Shown piece after piece: positions 35,729 to 45,284 of a DNA stretch of 64,000 nucleotides. The DNA lies in assembly GCF_001486505.1 (NCBI RefSeq), contig NZ_LN909066.1:1468452-1532451 (forward strand), given 5' to 3'. The notes below the pieces were generated by a model. The model was not told the origin of the DNA, searched no databases, and was given only the letters and a program-made list of their open reading frames with translations. Every line of letters begins with the position of its first letter. Positions within the stretch are counted from its first letter, which is position 1. A program made the translations under genes and the position numbers. Source of the DNA: Paenibacillus rubinfantis (GTDB lineage Bacteria > Bacillota > Bacilli > Paenibacillales > Paenibacillaceae).

Positions 35729-37276
35729 CTAGTGCTTGAAATGACGCACGCCGGTGAAGACCATCGCGATCCCGTATTCGTTCGCGACTTTGATCGACTC
35801 CTCGTCTTTCACGGAGCCGCCCGGCTGGATGATCGCGGTGACCCCGGCCTTCGCAGCCGCTTCTACCGTATCGCCCATCGGAAAGAAGGCGTCCGAAGCC
35901 AGCACGCTGCCCTTCACTTTGTCGCCCGCCTGCTCGATGGCGATCTTGGCTGCGCCAACGCGATTCATTTGCCCCGCGCCAACGCCAATCGTCATGTCGT
36001 CCTTCGCCAGTACGATCGCATTAGACTTCACATGCTTAACGACTTTCCAGCCGAACAGCAGCTGCTTCAACTCCGCTTCGGTTGGCTTGCGGTCCGTCAC
36101 AACCGTCAGGTCGGACTCTTTCAGCGAGTGCACGTCACTCTCCTGCACGACCATCCCGCCGTCAATCGAGGTAACGACAAACTGGCTGCTGCGTTTTGCG
36201 CCCAGTTCCAGGCCGCCAAGCTTCAACAGGCGGATATTTTTCTTCTTCGTGAGGATCTCCAGCGCTTCGTCCGTAAAGCCCGGCGCCAAAATAATCTCCA
36301 AGAATATCTCCTTTAGCAGCATCGCCGTATCGGCATCAACGATGCGGTTGGCCGCAACGATCCCGCCGAAGATCGACACTGGATCGGCTTCATACGCCTT
36401 CTGATAGGCTTCGAGCACGCTTGTGCCCACGCCGACGCCGCACGGATTCATATGCTTGACCGCCACGACCGCCGGCTCGTCAAATTCCTTGACGATTTGC
36501 AGCGCCGCGTTGGCATCGTTGATGTTATTGTAAGAGAGCTCTTTCCCGTGCAGCTGCTCTGCGCCAGTCAGCGTGTCGGCAGCCGCCAGCGGTTTGCGGT
36601 AAAATGCCGCTTTTTGATGCGGGTTTTCTCCGTAACGCAGGTTTTGGATTTTCTCGTAGGTGACCGTGTAACGTTCCGGCAGCGGATCGCCGGTCACCTT
36701 CGACAAATAGTCGGAAATCAGGGCATCATAAGCTGCCGTATGGCGGAAAACTTTGGCCGCAAGCCGTTTGCGGGTTTCCAATGTCGTATCCCCGCCCGCG
36801 CGCACCTCGTCCAGCACCGTCCCGTAGTCGGCGGCGTCGACAACAACGCTGACGAACGCATGGTTTTTCGCGGCAGAACGAAGCATGGTTGGCCCGCCGA
36901 TATCGATATTTTCAATCGCATCCTCATAAGTGACGTCCGGCTTGGCGATGGTTTCCTGGAACGGGTACAGGTTTACGACCACCAGGTCGATATAATCCAG
37001 CCCCAGCTCCTTCATCTGCGCTTGGTGCTCCTCGCTGTCCCGTACCGCCAACAACCCGCTATGAACCGCAGGATGCAGCGTTTTGACGCGACCGTCGAGG
37101 ATCTCCGGAAATCCGGTGACATCAGAAATCCCGATCACCGGTACGCCTTCCTTCGCCAGCAGGTTCTTTGTGCCCCCTGTCGAGATGATCTCCACACCCA
37201 GTTGCGACAGCTCGCGGCAAAAATCCACGATCCCCGTTTTATCCGACACGCTTACGAGCGCTCTTTTCATACTCAC
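35729..37276 (-). CDS. purH: Bifunctional AICAR transformylase/IMP cyclohydrolase
   Basis: 515 residues. IMP cyclohydrolase domain at the N-terminus (RALVSVSDKTGIVDFCREL, STGGTKNLL, HPAVHSGLLA), AICAR formyltransferase domain at the C-terminus (KHMNPCGVG with the catalytic Lys-His, SDAFFPMGDTVEAAAKAGV). Catalyses the last two steps to IMP. GTG start at 37276, 8 nt after GGAGG. Confidence 0.97.
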   Translation of the reverse strand: MSMKRALVSVSDKTGIVDFCRELSQLGVEIISTGGTKNLLAKEGVPVIGISDVTGFPEILDGRVKTLHPAVHSGLLAVRDSEEHQAQMKELGLDYIDLVVVNLYPFQETIAKPDVTYEDAIENIDIGGPTMLRSAAKNHAFVSVVVDAADYGTVLDEVRAGGDTTLETRKRLAAKVFRHTAAYDALISDYLSKVTGDPLPERYTVTYEKIQNLRYGENPHQKAAFYRKPLAAADTLTGAEQLHGKELSYNNINDANAALQIVKEFDEPAVVAVKHMNPCGVGVGTSVLEAYQKAYEADPVSIFGGIVAANRIVDADTAMLLKEIFLEIILAPGFTDEALEILTKKKNIRLLKLGGLELGAKRSSQFVVTSIDGGMVVQESDVHSLKESDLTVVTDRKPTEAELKQLLFGWKVVKHVKSNAIVLAKDDMTIGVGAGQMNRVGAAKIAIEQAGDKVKGSVLASDAFFPMGDTVEAAAKAGVTAIIQPGGSVKDEESIKVANEYGIAMVFTGVRHFKH

Positions 37277-37312
37277 AATCGGCTCCTCCTTTATTTTGGC
37301 GAATCATGCCCC

Positions 37313-37334
37313 CGATATTTCTCGGGAAATATCG
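37313..37334. repeat. Hairpin between purN and purH
   Basis: Perfect CGATATTTC/GAAATATCG arms with a 4-nt loop in the 131-nt gap; no T tract, so mRNA processing or stability rather than termination is possible. Confidence 0.5.
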
Positions 37335-37407
37335 AAACCCCTGCACGTGCTTTCATTCAACCTAAAATCCCCGAAAACTCCTATAACCAAGCGGAAATTG
37401 GCGACTC

Positions 37408-38025
37408 CTATTCCGACAGAATCGTGACTTTTCTGCCCTCCACGCGCACCCGGTTTTTCGCGAACCACGACACGACCTGCGGATATAAGCGCTGTTCCGC
37501 CGAATGGATTTTTGCTTCAAGCGAATCCAGCGTATCGTCTGGCGTAATTTCCACCGCCGTTTGGGCAATAACTGACCCGGTGTCCATTCCGCCATCGACC
37601 AAATGCACCGTCACTCCCGTCACCTTCACGCCGTAGTCCCAGGCCTGACCAATCGCGTTTTTGCCCGGAAAAGCCGGCAGCAAGGAAGGATGAATATTGA
37701 TCATTCTGCCCGCATAAGGCTCCACCAGCACGGAGGTCAGCAGCCGCATGTAACCGGCCAGGACCACCAAATCGACGCCGCGCTTCTCCAGCTCGACGGC
37801 GATTTCAGCCTCATAATCCTCTCGAGACGCATAGGCCTTCGGGTCAAAAAGATAGCATTCGACGCCTCCCCGACGGGCCCGTTCGACGACGAAAGCCTGC
37901 GGCTTGTCGCAAACGAGCAGCACGATCTCGGCATCCAGCTCCCCCGCCTGTGTAGCATCGAGCAAATTCTGAAAATTGCTGCCGTTGCCCGAGGCAAACA
38001 CGGCAATCCGATATTTCGCGCCCAT
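37408..38025 (-). CDS. purN: Phosphoribosylglycinamide formyltransferase
   Basis: 205 residues, N10-formyl-THF dependent GAR transformylase (step 3). Shows IAVFASGNGSNFQ, VLAGYMRLL, and the active-site HPSLLPAFPG plus VHLVDGGMDTG. ATG shares one base with the purM stop (TAATG), implying tight coupling. Confidence 0.97.
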   Translation of the reverse strand: MGAKYRIAVFASGNGSNFQNLLDATQAGELDAEIVLLVCDKPQAFVVERARRGGVECYLFDPKAYASREDYEAEIAVELEKRGVDLVVLAGYMRLLTSVLVEPYAGRMINIHPSLLPAFPGKNAIGQAWDYGVKVTGVTVHLVDGGMDTGSVIAQTAVEITPDDTLDSLEAKIHSAEQRLYPQVVSWFAKNRVRVEGRKVTILSE

Positions 38026-39068
38026 TAGACGTCCGCTCCCGCAAAAGTCACTGCCCGTTGTCCCTCGGTCACTTTACCGATGACATATGGCGTTTCGCCT
38101 GCTTGCTTTAAAGCGGCAATTGCGGCTTCTGCCTGATCCTCCGCCACAACAATCACTAACCCGATCCCCATATTAAACGTCGTGAACATATCCCGTTGGC
38201 TCACGTTCCCCCGCTGTTGCAGCAGCTCGAAAATCGGCAAAATCGGCCAGGAGCCGTAGGCGATTTCCACGTTTACGCCTTCCGGCAGCACGCGTGGGAT
38301 ATTTTCGATAAAACCGCCGCCCGTAATATGAGCCATCCCTTTTACATCCACCTGCTCCAGGAGAGATAACACCGGCTTCACATACAGCTTGGTTGGAGTC
38401 AGCAGGACGTCGCCCAGAACCGCCCCGTCTAACTCGGGCAGCTTGTCGGTTAACTTGTAACCCGCTTCTTCCAAGAGCAGCTTGCGTACAAGCGAAAAAC
38501 CGTTGCTGTGCACGCCGCTGGACGCCAATCCAATTACCGTGTCGCCGGGAGCGATGCGGCTGCCGTTGACAATTTTGCTCTTATCAACGACGCCCACCGT
38601 AAATCCGGCGATGTCGTATTCACCTTCGCTGTACATCCCCGGCATCTCCGCGGTCTCCCCGCCGATCAGCGCGCAGCCCGATTGGCTGCAGCCTTCCGCG
38701 ATACCGGCGACGATCGCTTCGATTTTCTCCGGCACAACCTTATCGCACGCCAGATAATCGAGGAAAAAGAGCGGCTCCGCCCCCTGGACGACGATATCGT
38801 TCACGCACATCGCCACCGCGTCGATCCCGATCGTATCATGCTTATCCATAGCAAAGGCGATTTTCAGCTTCGTACCCACGCCATCCGTTCCCGACACGAG
38901 CACCGGCTCCGCATATTTGTCCTTGTTCAACCCGAACAAAGCGCCAAAGCCGCCCAAATCGGTCATCACTTCCGGGCGGAACGTCCGTTTGACGTGTTTT
39001 TTCATGCGTTCAACCGCTTCGTTTCCGGCCGCGATATCGACGCCGGCTTTCTTATATGCTTCAGACAC
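38025..39068 (-). CDS. purM: Phosphoribosylformylglycinamidine cyclo-ligase
   Basis: 347 residues, AIR synthetase (step 5). N-terminal VDIAAGNEAVERMKKHVKRT, LVSGTDGVGTKLKIA and GGETAEMPGMY are family hallmarks. Start placed at GTG 39068, 8 nt after AAGGAG; an earlier GTG three codons upstream is too close to the ribosome site. Confidence 0.97.
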   Translation of the reverse strand: MSEAYKKAGVDIAAGNEAVERMKKHVKRTFRPEVMTDLGGFGALFGLNKDKYAEPVLVSGTDGVGTKLKIAFAMDKHDTIGIDAVAMCVNDIVVQGAEPLFFLDYLACDKVVPEKIEAIVAGIAEGCSQSGCALIGGETAEMPGMYSEGEYDIAGFTVGVVDKSKIVNGSRIAPGDTVIGLASSGVHSNGFSLVRKLLLEEAGYKLTDKLPELDGAVLGDVLLTPTKLYVKPVLSLLEQVDVKGMAHITGGGFIENIPRVLPEGVNVEIAYGSWPILPIFELLQQRGNVSQRDMFTTFNMGIGLVIVVAEDQAEAAIAALKQAGETPYVIGKVTEGQRAVTFAGADV

Positions 39069-39137
39069 GGGACACACTCCTTCAGGAATACTAGAAAATA
39101 ATTAACAGGATGAAACATAACAGGCCACAGGCACGAT

Positions 39138-40619
39138 TTAGCACGTGCAGCCAAACTTCTCTTCCCCGTCAAAATCCGTCCGGGTCGGATAATCGTTGTC
39201 AAAGCAAGCCATGCACAGGCCGCCTTTGTAGTCCGTGGCGTTCTCCCCGCCAACCGCCTGAATCAACCCCTGCGGGCTCAAAAACTCCAGCGAATCCGCA
39301 TTGATTTCCCGACGAATCTCTTCGACCGATTTGTATGAGGCAATCAACTCGCCGCGATCCGGTGTATCAATGCCGTAGAAGCAAGGGTTCTTGAACGGCG
39401 GCGAGGTAATGCGAACATGGACCTCCGTCGCGCCGGCCTCGCGCAGCAGATTAACGATCCGCCGCGAAGTCGTGCCGCGAACGATCGAGTCGTCGATCAT
39501 CACCACGCGTTTGCCTTCCACCACGCGGCGCACGGCGCTCAGCTTCATCTTTACGCCCTGCTCGCGCAGCTCCTGGCTCGGCTGAATAAACGTGCGGCCA
39601 GTGTATTTATTTTTGATCAAGCCCAGCTCGTAAGGGATGCCAGTCTGCTCCGCATAGCCGATGGCCGCGGAAATACTTGAATCCGGTACACCGGTAACGA
39701 CGTCGGCATCAACAAAAGACTCCTGCGCCATCACCTGCCCCATCCGCTTACGGCTGGCATGCAGGTTCGAGCCGTTCATGTCGCTGTCGGGACGCGCGAA
39801 GTAGATGTACTCCATCGCGCACAACGCCTTGCGCTCCGGCTCAGCGTAACGCTCCTCGCGGAGGCCGTCGCGGTCCAGCACCAGCATTTCGCCGGGCTGG
39901 ATTTCGCGGAGTGTCTCCGCGCCAACAACCTCGAACGCACACGTCTCGGACGAGAACAGGTACGCATCGCCGAGCCGGCCCATCACAAGCGGCCGCAAGC
40001 CATTGGGATCGCTGGCGGCTATCAGCTTGTCGTTCGTCAGCAGCAGGAAGGCGAAGCCTCCCACCAATTGACGGAGCGCATCTTTCGCCGCCTCGACGAA
40101 ATCCTTCGACGAACGGGCGATCAGGTGGGCGATAACCTCCGTATCGCTGGTCGTCTGAAAAATCGAGCCGCTTTGCTCCAACTGACGGCGGATTTTGGGC
40201 GCATTTACGATGTTGCCGTTGGTGGCCACCGCCAAATCGCCGTCGCGATATTTAAAAATGAGCGGTTGCGCGTTCGTCAGCTTACTGTCACCGCTCGTTG
40301 AGTAACGAACATGGCCGATCGAACGATCCCCCCGCAGCGAGGACAGCTTGTCGCGGTCGAACACTTCCTTGACCAGTCCCATCCCGCGGTGATAATTGAA
40401 GTCCTCGCCATCGGTCGTACAGATCCCCGCGCTTTCTTCCCCCCGGTGCTGCAAGGCGTGCAGCCCGTAGTAGGACAAGGAAGCGGCTTCGGCATGGCCA
40501 AATACGCCAAACACGCCGCATTCCTCGCGCAAGGTATCAAACGGGTCTGCGTGTCCCGCTCCCTCATTGTAGTAGTCTCCGGTCCAAAGTCTCTGTGCAG
40601 GCATCATTGCATCAGACAT
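39138..40619 (-). CDS. purF: Amidophosphoribosyltransferase
   Basis: 493 residues, first committed step of purine synthesis. N-terminal propeptide ends before the glutaminase nucleophile Cys in REECGVFGVFGH, so autocleavage is expected. PRPP loop VMIDDSIVRGTTSRR. Cysteines in GGLCMACFD and at the end FGCTC match the 4Fe-4S ligands of the B. subtilis-type enzyme. Overlaps the end of purL by 16 nt; GGGAGG upstream of ATG. Confidence 0.97.
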   Translation of the reverse strand: MSDAMMPAQRLWTGDYYNEGAGHADPFDTLREECGVFGVFGHAEAASLSYYGLHALQHRGEESAGICTTDGEDFNYHRGMGLVKEVFDRDKLSSLRGDRSIGHVRYSTSGDSKLTNAQPLIFKYRDGDLAVATNGNIVNAPKIRRQLEQSGSIFQTTSDTEVIAHLIARSSKDFVEAAKDALRQLVGGFAFLLLTNDKLIAASDPNGLRPLVMGRLGDAYLFSSETCAFEVVGAETLREIQPGEMLVLDRDGLREERYAEPERKALCAMEYIYFARPDSDMNGSNLHASRKRMGQVMAQESFVDADVVTGVPDSSISAAIGYAEQTGIPYELGLIKNKYTGRTFIQPSQELREQGVKMKLSAVRRVVEGKRVVMIDDSIVRGTTSRRIVNLLREAGATEVHVRITSPPFKNPCFYGIDTPDRGELIASYKSVEEIRREINADSLEFLSPQGLIQAVGGENATDYKGGLCMACFDNDYPTRTDFDGEEKFGCTC

Positions 40620-42847
40620 GGAATGACATCCTCCCAGACGCGTTTCAACTGCTCCACCGGCTTGCTCAAAACCCCCGTTCCATTCACGGCAACGTTCAGT
40701 TCAGAACCTTCCACGACCCCGATCCGTGCCGCAGTCACGCCGCGTTCCGCAAGCAGCTTCTCCAGCGCCGCCGCCTTCTCTGGCGAAGCCGACAGCAGGA
40801 TCCGCGACTGCGATTCGCTGAACAACGTATAGTCAGAACGCAGTTCGCTTGCAACGTTCACCTTCGCGCCAATCCCGCCGCTGATACACGATTCAGCCAG
40901 AGCAACGGCCAAGCCGCCTTCGGACAAGTCATGCGCCGACTGCACCAGCCCGCCTTGGATCGCTTCCAGTACAGCGCTAAGCAGTTTTTTCTCCACATCC
41001 AAATCAAGTTGCGGCGGACGGCCTTCGACAATGCCATGTACGATCGCCTGGAACTCGCTACCGCCCAGTTCTGCTTTCGTCTCGCCCAGCAGCAACACGA
41101 CATCCCCTGCCGATTTAAAACCTTGGGTCGTAATATGATCCGTATCGTGCACCAGGCCAACCATCCCCACGACCGGCGTCGGATAAATCGCGCCTTTGGC
41201 GTTCTCGTTGTACAAGCTGACGTTTCCGCCGATAACCGGTGTATCCAGCACGCGGCAAGCTTCTGCCATCCCGTCAACCGCACGCTCCATCTGCCAGAAA
41301 ATATCCGGCTTTTCCGGGCTGCCGAAATTCAGGTTGTCGGTAATCGCCAGCGGCTCTGCACCGGAGCAAACGATGTTGCGCGCCGCTTCGCTGACCGCAA
41401 TGCGCCCGCCAACCTCCGGATCCAAGTACACGAACCGTCCGTTGCAGTCCGTAGTCATCGCCAGCGCTTTACGCGTACCGTTCACCGTCACCACTGCAGC
41501 GTCCGAACCCGGACGAACCGCCGTACTCGTACGAACCATGTAGTCGTATTGGTTGTACACCCATGCTTTGCTTGCGACGGTAGGCGAAGCCAGCACTTGC
41601 TCCAGGGCTGCGTTCAAATCGCGCACCTCTTCGTAGCTCGTCGTATCTACCGTTGCGTTTTGCTCATAATATGCCGGAACTGCCGAAGGCTTTTCATAGA
41701 TCGGACATTCGTCCACCAACGCCTTAACCGGCATATCGCCAACCACTTCCCCGTGATGGAACAGCTTCAGACGGCCATCGTCCGTAACTTTGCCGACCTT
41801 TGCACAAATGACGCCCCAACGCTCAAAAATCTCCCGCGCCTGCGCCTCATCCTTCGGCTCAACCACAAACAACATCCGTTCCTGCGATTCCGACAACATC
41901 ATCTCGTAAGCGGTCATGCCTTCCTCGCGCTGCGGCACCTGGTCGAGATACAGCTCAAGGCCGTTCCCCGCCTTGCTGGCCATTTCCGCACTGGAGCAGG
42001 TCAAGCCCGCCGCACCCATGTCCTGGATCCCCAGCACGATGCCGCTGTCGATCAATTCCAGACAAGCTTCCATCACCAGCTTCTCCATGAACGGGTCCCC
42101 GACTTGCACCGCCGTCCGCTTCGCTTCGGATTCCTCCGTCAGCTCCTCCGAGGCGAACGTCGCGCCATGGATGCCGTCCCGGCCCGTTGGCGGCCCCACG
42201 TAAAACACCGGGTTGCCGACGCCTTTGGCGACGCCGCGCTGGATTTTGTCATGGTCGATCAGACCTACGCACATCGCATTGACCAGCGGATTCCCTTCAT
42301 AACACTCGTCGAACACGACTTCCCCGCCAACCGTCGGAATCCCGATGCAGTTGCCGTAGCCCGCAATCCCGGACACCACGTGTTCGAACAAATACTTCAC
42401 GCGCTCGCTGTCCAGCTTGCCAAATCGCAAGGAGTTCAGCAGCGCCACCGGTCTAGCTCCCATGGAAAATATATCGCGAATAATCCCGCCCACACCTGTC
42501 GCCGCGCCTTGGTACGGCTCCACGGCCGAGGGATGATTATGACTTTCGATTTTAAAGACAACCGCTTGGTTGTCACCGATATCTACGATCCCGGCGCCTT
42601 CGCCCGGGCCCATCAGCACGCGCGGGCCGCTGGTCGGAAAGCGACGCAGCAGCGGCTTCGAATTCTTGTAGGCGCAATGCTCGGACCACATGACGCTAAA
42701 CACGCCGATTTCCGTGTAATTCGGCTTCCGCCCAAGGAATCCGCAAATCAGTTCGTATTCGCTGTCGGAAACGCCCATCTGTTTGTAAATTTTCTGCTCC
42801 GCAATTTGTTCTGCATTTGGTTCCTTAGCGGACACTTGCTGACTCAT
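40604..42847 (-). CDS. purL: FGAM synthase large subunit
   Basis: 747-residue small-type PurL working with PurS and PurQ (step 4, ATP-dependent amidation of FGAR). Motifs: FSVMWSEHCAYKNSKPLL, FKIESHNHPSAVEP, GVGGIIRDIFSMGARP, and the second half with ASKAGNGLELYLDQVPQRE and SAHDLSEGGLAVALAE. Overlaps purQ by 23 nt. Confidence 0.97.
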   Translation of the reverse strand: MSQQVSAKEPNAEQIAEQKIYKQMGVSDSEYELICGFLGRKPNYTEIGVFSVMWSEHCAYKNSKPLLRRFPTSGPRVLMGPGEGAGIVDIGDNQAVVFKIESHNHPSAVEPYQGAATGVGGIIRDIFSMGARPVALLNSLRFGKLDSERVKYLFEHVVSGIAGYGNCIGIPTVGGEVVFDECYEGNPLVNAMCVGLIDHDKIQRGVAKGVGNPVFYVGPPTGRDGIHGATFASEELTEESEAKRTAVQVGDPFMEKLVMEACLELIDSGIVLGIQDMGAAGLTCSSAEMASKAGNGLELYLDQVPQREEGMTAYEMMLSESQERMLFVVEPKDEAQAREIFERWGVICAKVGKVTDDGRLKLFHHGEVVGDMPVKALVDECPIYEKPSAVPAYYEQNATVDTTSYEEVRDLNAALEQVLASPTVASKAWVYNQYDYMVRTSTAVRPGSDAAVVTVNGTRKALAMTTDCNGRFVYLDPEVGGRIAVSEAARNIVCSGAEPLAITDNLNFGSPEKPDIFWQMERAVDGMAEACRVLDTPVIGGNVSLYNENAKGAIYPTPVVGMVGLVHDTDHITTQGFKSAGDVVLLLGETKAELGGSEFQAIVHGIVEGRPPQLDLDVEKKLLSAVLEAIQGGLVQSAHDLSEGGLAVALAESCISGGIGAKVNVASELRSDYTLFSESQSRILLSASPEKAAALEKLLAERGVTAARIGVVEGSELNVAVNGTGVLSKPVEQLKRVWEDVIPCLMQ

Positions 42848-43514
42848 GCCGATCCCTCCAAGCCTTCAAAATGGATGTAAACATCTTTTTGCCGTCTTCC
42901 GAGCCCAGCAGGGAGCTGACCGCCCGCTCCGGGTGCGGCATCATGCCGACCACGTTCCCGCGTTCGTTGGAGATACCGGCGATATCGTCGACCGAGCCGT
43001 TCGGATTTTGAACGTATCGGAAAATAATCTGATGGTTCTGTTTCAGCTGCTCCAGCGTAGCTTCGTCGCAGTAATAGTTGCCTTCGCCGTGCGCGATCGG
43101 AATTGTGATCACTTCACCCGGCGCATACAGCGACGTAAACGGATTATCGTTGTTCTCTACCCGCAGTTCCGTGTCATGGCAACGGAATTTCAACGACGCG
43201 TTGCGGCGCAGCGTGCCCGGCAGCAGTCCAGCTTCCGTCAGGATCTGGAAACCGTTGCAAATGCCCAGCACGTATTTGCCTGCCTCCGCGGCTTTGGCCA
43301 CTTCCGCCATCACCGGCGCAAAGCGGGATATCGCCCCGCACCGCAGGTAGTCACCGTAGGAGAACCCGCCGGGCACCAGAATGCAGTCGTAAGCGGACAA
43401 ATCGGTGGCCGTGTGCCATACATAGTCAACCGGCTCGCCCAGCGACTCTTCCACCGCTTTGTAACAGTCGATATCACAGTTGGAACCGGGGAATACGAGT
43501 ACCGCGAATTTCAT
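42825..43514 (-). CDS. purQ: FGAM synthase glutaminase subunit
   Basis: 229 residues, class I glutamine amidotransferase: VLVFPGSNCDIDCYKA start, PGGFSYGDYLRCGAI, nucleophile Cys in LGICNGFQIL, and the His/Glu pair in MMPHPERA. Supplies ammonia to PurL. Three bases after purS. Confidence 0.97.
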   Translation of the reverse strand: MKFAVLVFPGSNCDIDCYKAVEESLGEPVDYVWHTATDLSAYDCILVPGGFSYGDYLRCGAISRFAPVMAEVAKAAEAGKYVLGICNGFQILTEAGLLPGTLRRNASLKFRCHDTELRVENNDNPFTSLYAPGEVITIPIAHGEGNYYCDEATLEQLKQNHQIIFRYVQNPNGSVDDIAGISNERGNVVGMMPHPERAVSSLLGSEDGKKMFTSILKAWRDRHESASVR

Positions 43515-43517
43515 GGT

Positions 43518-43763
43518 TTAGGCCTCCAATTCAAAGCGGTAGTCTTCTACCACCGTATTGGCCAACAGCTTCTCGCACATCGCTTTGACTCGGGCTTCCG
43601 CCTCGAAGCGATCGTTTGTGTCGAGCGTCAGCTCCATATATTTACCGATGCGGACACTGTCCACCTCTCTGAACCCCATGGAATGCAGCGCTCCCTGAAC
43701 GGCTACCCCCTGCGGGTCAAGTACGCTTTGCTTGATCGTGACATAAACGCTCGCTTTAATCAT
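43518..43763 (-). CDS. purS: FGAM synthase PurS subunit
   Basis: 81 residues, the small structural subunit that bridges PurQ and PurL (KASVYVTIKQSVLDPQGVAV, LHSMGFREVDSVRIGKYMEL). First gene after the unusual 590-nt gap behind purC. Confidence 0.95.
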   Translation of the reverse strand: MIKASVYVTIKQSVLDPQGVAVQGALHSMGFREVDSVRIGKYMELTLDTNDRFEAEARVKAMCEKLLANTVVEDYRFELEA

Positions 43764-43853
43764 GTTCCTCGTATTCCTCCTAAGTTTGGACTTGTGCGGC
43801 CCGGCCGCTTGGTATTAGCTTAATGCTTGAATCTGCTTTGATGTACTGGATCG

Positions 43854-43880
43854 ATTCAAATGCGATGATCGCATTTGAAT
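43854..43880. repeat. Perfect 27-nt palindrome inside the pur operon
   Basis: Arms ATTCAAATGCGAT and ATCGCATTTGAAT around one central base. No T tract follows on the transcribed strand. A minus-strand frame of about 36 codons crosses it after GGGAGG but has no standard start codon. Confidence 0.7.
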
Positions 43881-44033
43881 TGACTATGATGGCCCCCTCT
43901 TCCTCCCTGCCTGAACGAAAGGGATAATCCCCAAAAGCCTGCCAAGAGACTAGGTTCTGGTCTGAGTCGCACCGGCGGACCGGCGAACTCACAACTCGGA
44001 CGCCACGCTTCGTTCGGCGCAACTCTCGAATCC

Positions 44034-44218
44034 CTAACGGACCGTAGCGACGTTATTTGCTCATTTCCCGGGGATTTCCCCGGCTAACGGACCCCACAGA
44101 CGTTATTTGGCCCCATATGGCACCTAACTGAGCTACCCCGGCCAAATAAGGTCTCCTCGGTCCGTTACGTCGCTCTATCTCGACTATCCGGACTAATAAG
44201 GTCCCTGGGGTCCGTTAG
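44034..44218. repeat. Modular 27-bp repeat locus C (two forward, two inverted units)
   Basis: Forward units 44034-44060 and 44084-44110; inverted units 44142-44168 and 44192-44218. Each pair is exactly 50 bp apart. Forward consensus CTAACGGACC-N5-GAC-sTTATTTGG, matching locus B. The first spacer has ATTTCCCGGGGATTTCCCC. The whole array can fold on itself. Confidence 0.8.
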
Positions 44219-44235
44219 AGCGAAGGGGCATCGTT

Positions 44236-44331
44236 AGGTACAGTCCTTATGGAGCATAGTCCCTACTGAGCATAGTCCCTACTAAGCGCAGCCCATACTA
44301 AGCGCAGCCCATACTAAGCACGGTCCCTGCT
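44236..44331. repeat. 16-bp tandem repeat, six units
   Basis: Units of GAGCATAGTCCCTACT type in constant 16-bp register, two pairs being identical (44252/44268 and 44284/44300). Lies in the purC-purS gap, ending about 20 nt from the purC stop. Confidence 0.85.
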
Positions 44332-44353
44332 ACAACTACACCTGCACCTACGC

Positions 44354-45253
44354 CTACTCCAGCTCCGTGCCGGTCAACCGACGATAGATGTCGCGGTAGC
44401 GCCGCGTCGTTTCCTCAACGACATGTGCTGGGAGCGGATCGGGTTGGCTGTTTTTGTCCCAGTCCGATCCGGCTAAGTAGGTACGCACCGGCTCCTTATC
44501 CATACTGTCGATCTCGATGTCCAGTGCGTAGTTCTCCTTGGCCCAAAACCGCGAAGCGTCCGGCGTAAACATCTCGTCGATCAAAATCAGCTTGCCGTCC
44601 ACCAGCCCGAATTCCAGCTTGCAGTCGGCGAGGAGAATGCCGCGTGCCTCGCAATAGTCCCGGGCGAAGGCGTACATCTCCAGGCTGCGGTCCCGCAGCT
44701 GTTCGGCCAAATCGCGGCCGACTTGGTCCGCCATTTCCGCAAACGAGATGTCCTCATCGTGGCCAACGTCGTTTTTCGCCGCCGGCGTAAAAATCGGCTC
44801 CGCCAGCTTCGCGTTCTTGCGCAGCCCTTCCGGTAACGCAATACCGTTGATTGCGCCGGTCTGCTCATACTGCCGCCAGCCGCCGCCGGTCACGTAACCG
44901 CGCACCACGCATTCGATGTCGATGCGCTCGGCCTTGCGGGTCACCATGATCCGGTTCCGCAGCGCCTCCCGATGCTCCGCCGGAATCACGTCTCCAAGCC
45001 GCTCTACATCCGTGTGGATCACGTGGTTCTCCAGCAGATGCTGCGTTTTGTCGAACCAAAACGCGCTCAGCCGGTTTAACACGTTACCTTTATCCGGCAC
45101 CGCCGGTTCCAGCACATAATCAAATGCGGAGATGCGGTCGGTGACAACGATTAGGAAAAACTCGCCAAGATCGTATAACTCCCGAACCTTCCCTTTGTAT
45201 AACAGCGGGGCGTTCACCATTTCCGCTGCCGTGGATATTGCCGGTACCGCCAT
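44354..45253 (-). CDS. purC: SAICAR synthase
   Basis: 299 residues, ATP-dependent condensation of CAIR with aspartate (step 8). YKGKVRELYDLGEFFLIVVT, DRISAFDYVLEP, ECVVRGYVTGGGW and EMFTPDASRFW are family motifs. Longer than the ~240-residue Bacillus form and closer to the ~300-residue Ade1-like type. After it the operon is interrupted by about 590 nt of repeats. Confidence 0.96.
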   Translation of the reverse strand: MAVPAISTAAEMVNAPLLYKGKVRELYDLGEFFLIVVTDRISAFDYVLEPAVPDKGNVLNRLSAFWFDKTQHLLENHVIHTDVERLGDVIPAEHREALRNRIMVTRKAERIDIECVVRGYVTGGGWRQYEQTGAINGIALPEGLRKNAKLAEPIFTPAAKNDVGHDEDISFAEMADQVGRDLAEQLRDRSLEMYAFARDYCEARGILLADCKLEFGLVDGKLILIDEMFTPDASRFWAKENYALDIEIDSMDKEPVRTYLAGSDWDKNSQPDPLPAHVVEETTRRYRDIYRRLTGTELE

Positions 45254-45284
45254 GCTAGCCTCTCCTCCCTCAATAAACGACCGA

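Noticed and set aside
36452..37636. Long plus-strand frame opposite purH/purN
   Set aside because: Antisense shadow across two proven genes, no start site.
40595..42880. Long plus-strand open frame opposite purL
   Set aside because: It is antisense to a complete, motif-rich purL; the Arg/His-rich composition is what a GC-rich shadow frame gives.
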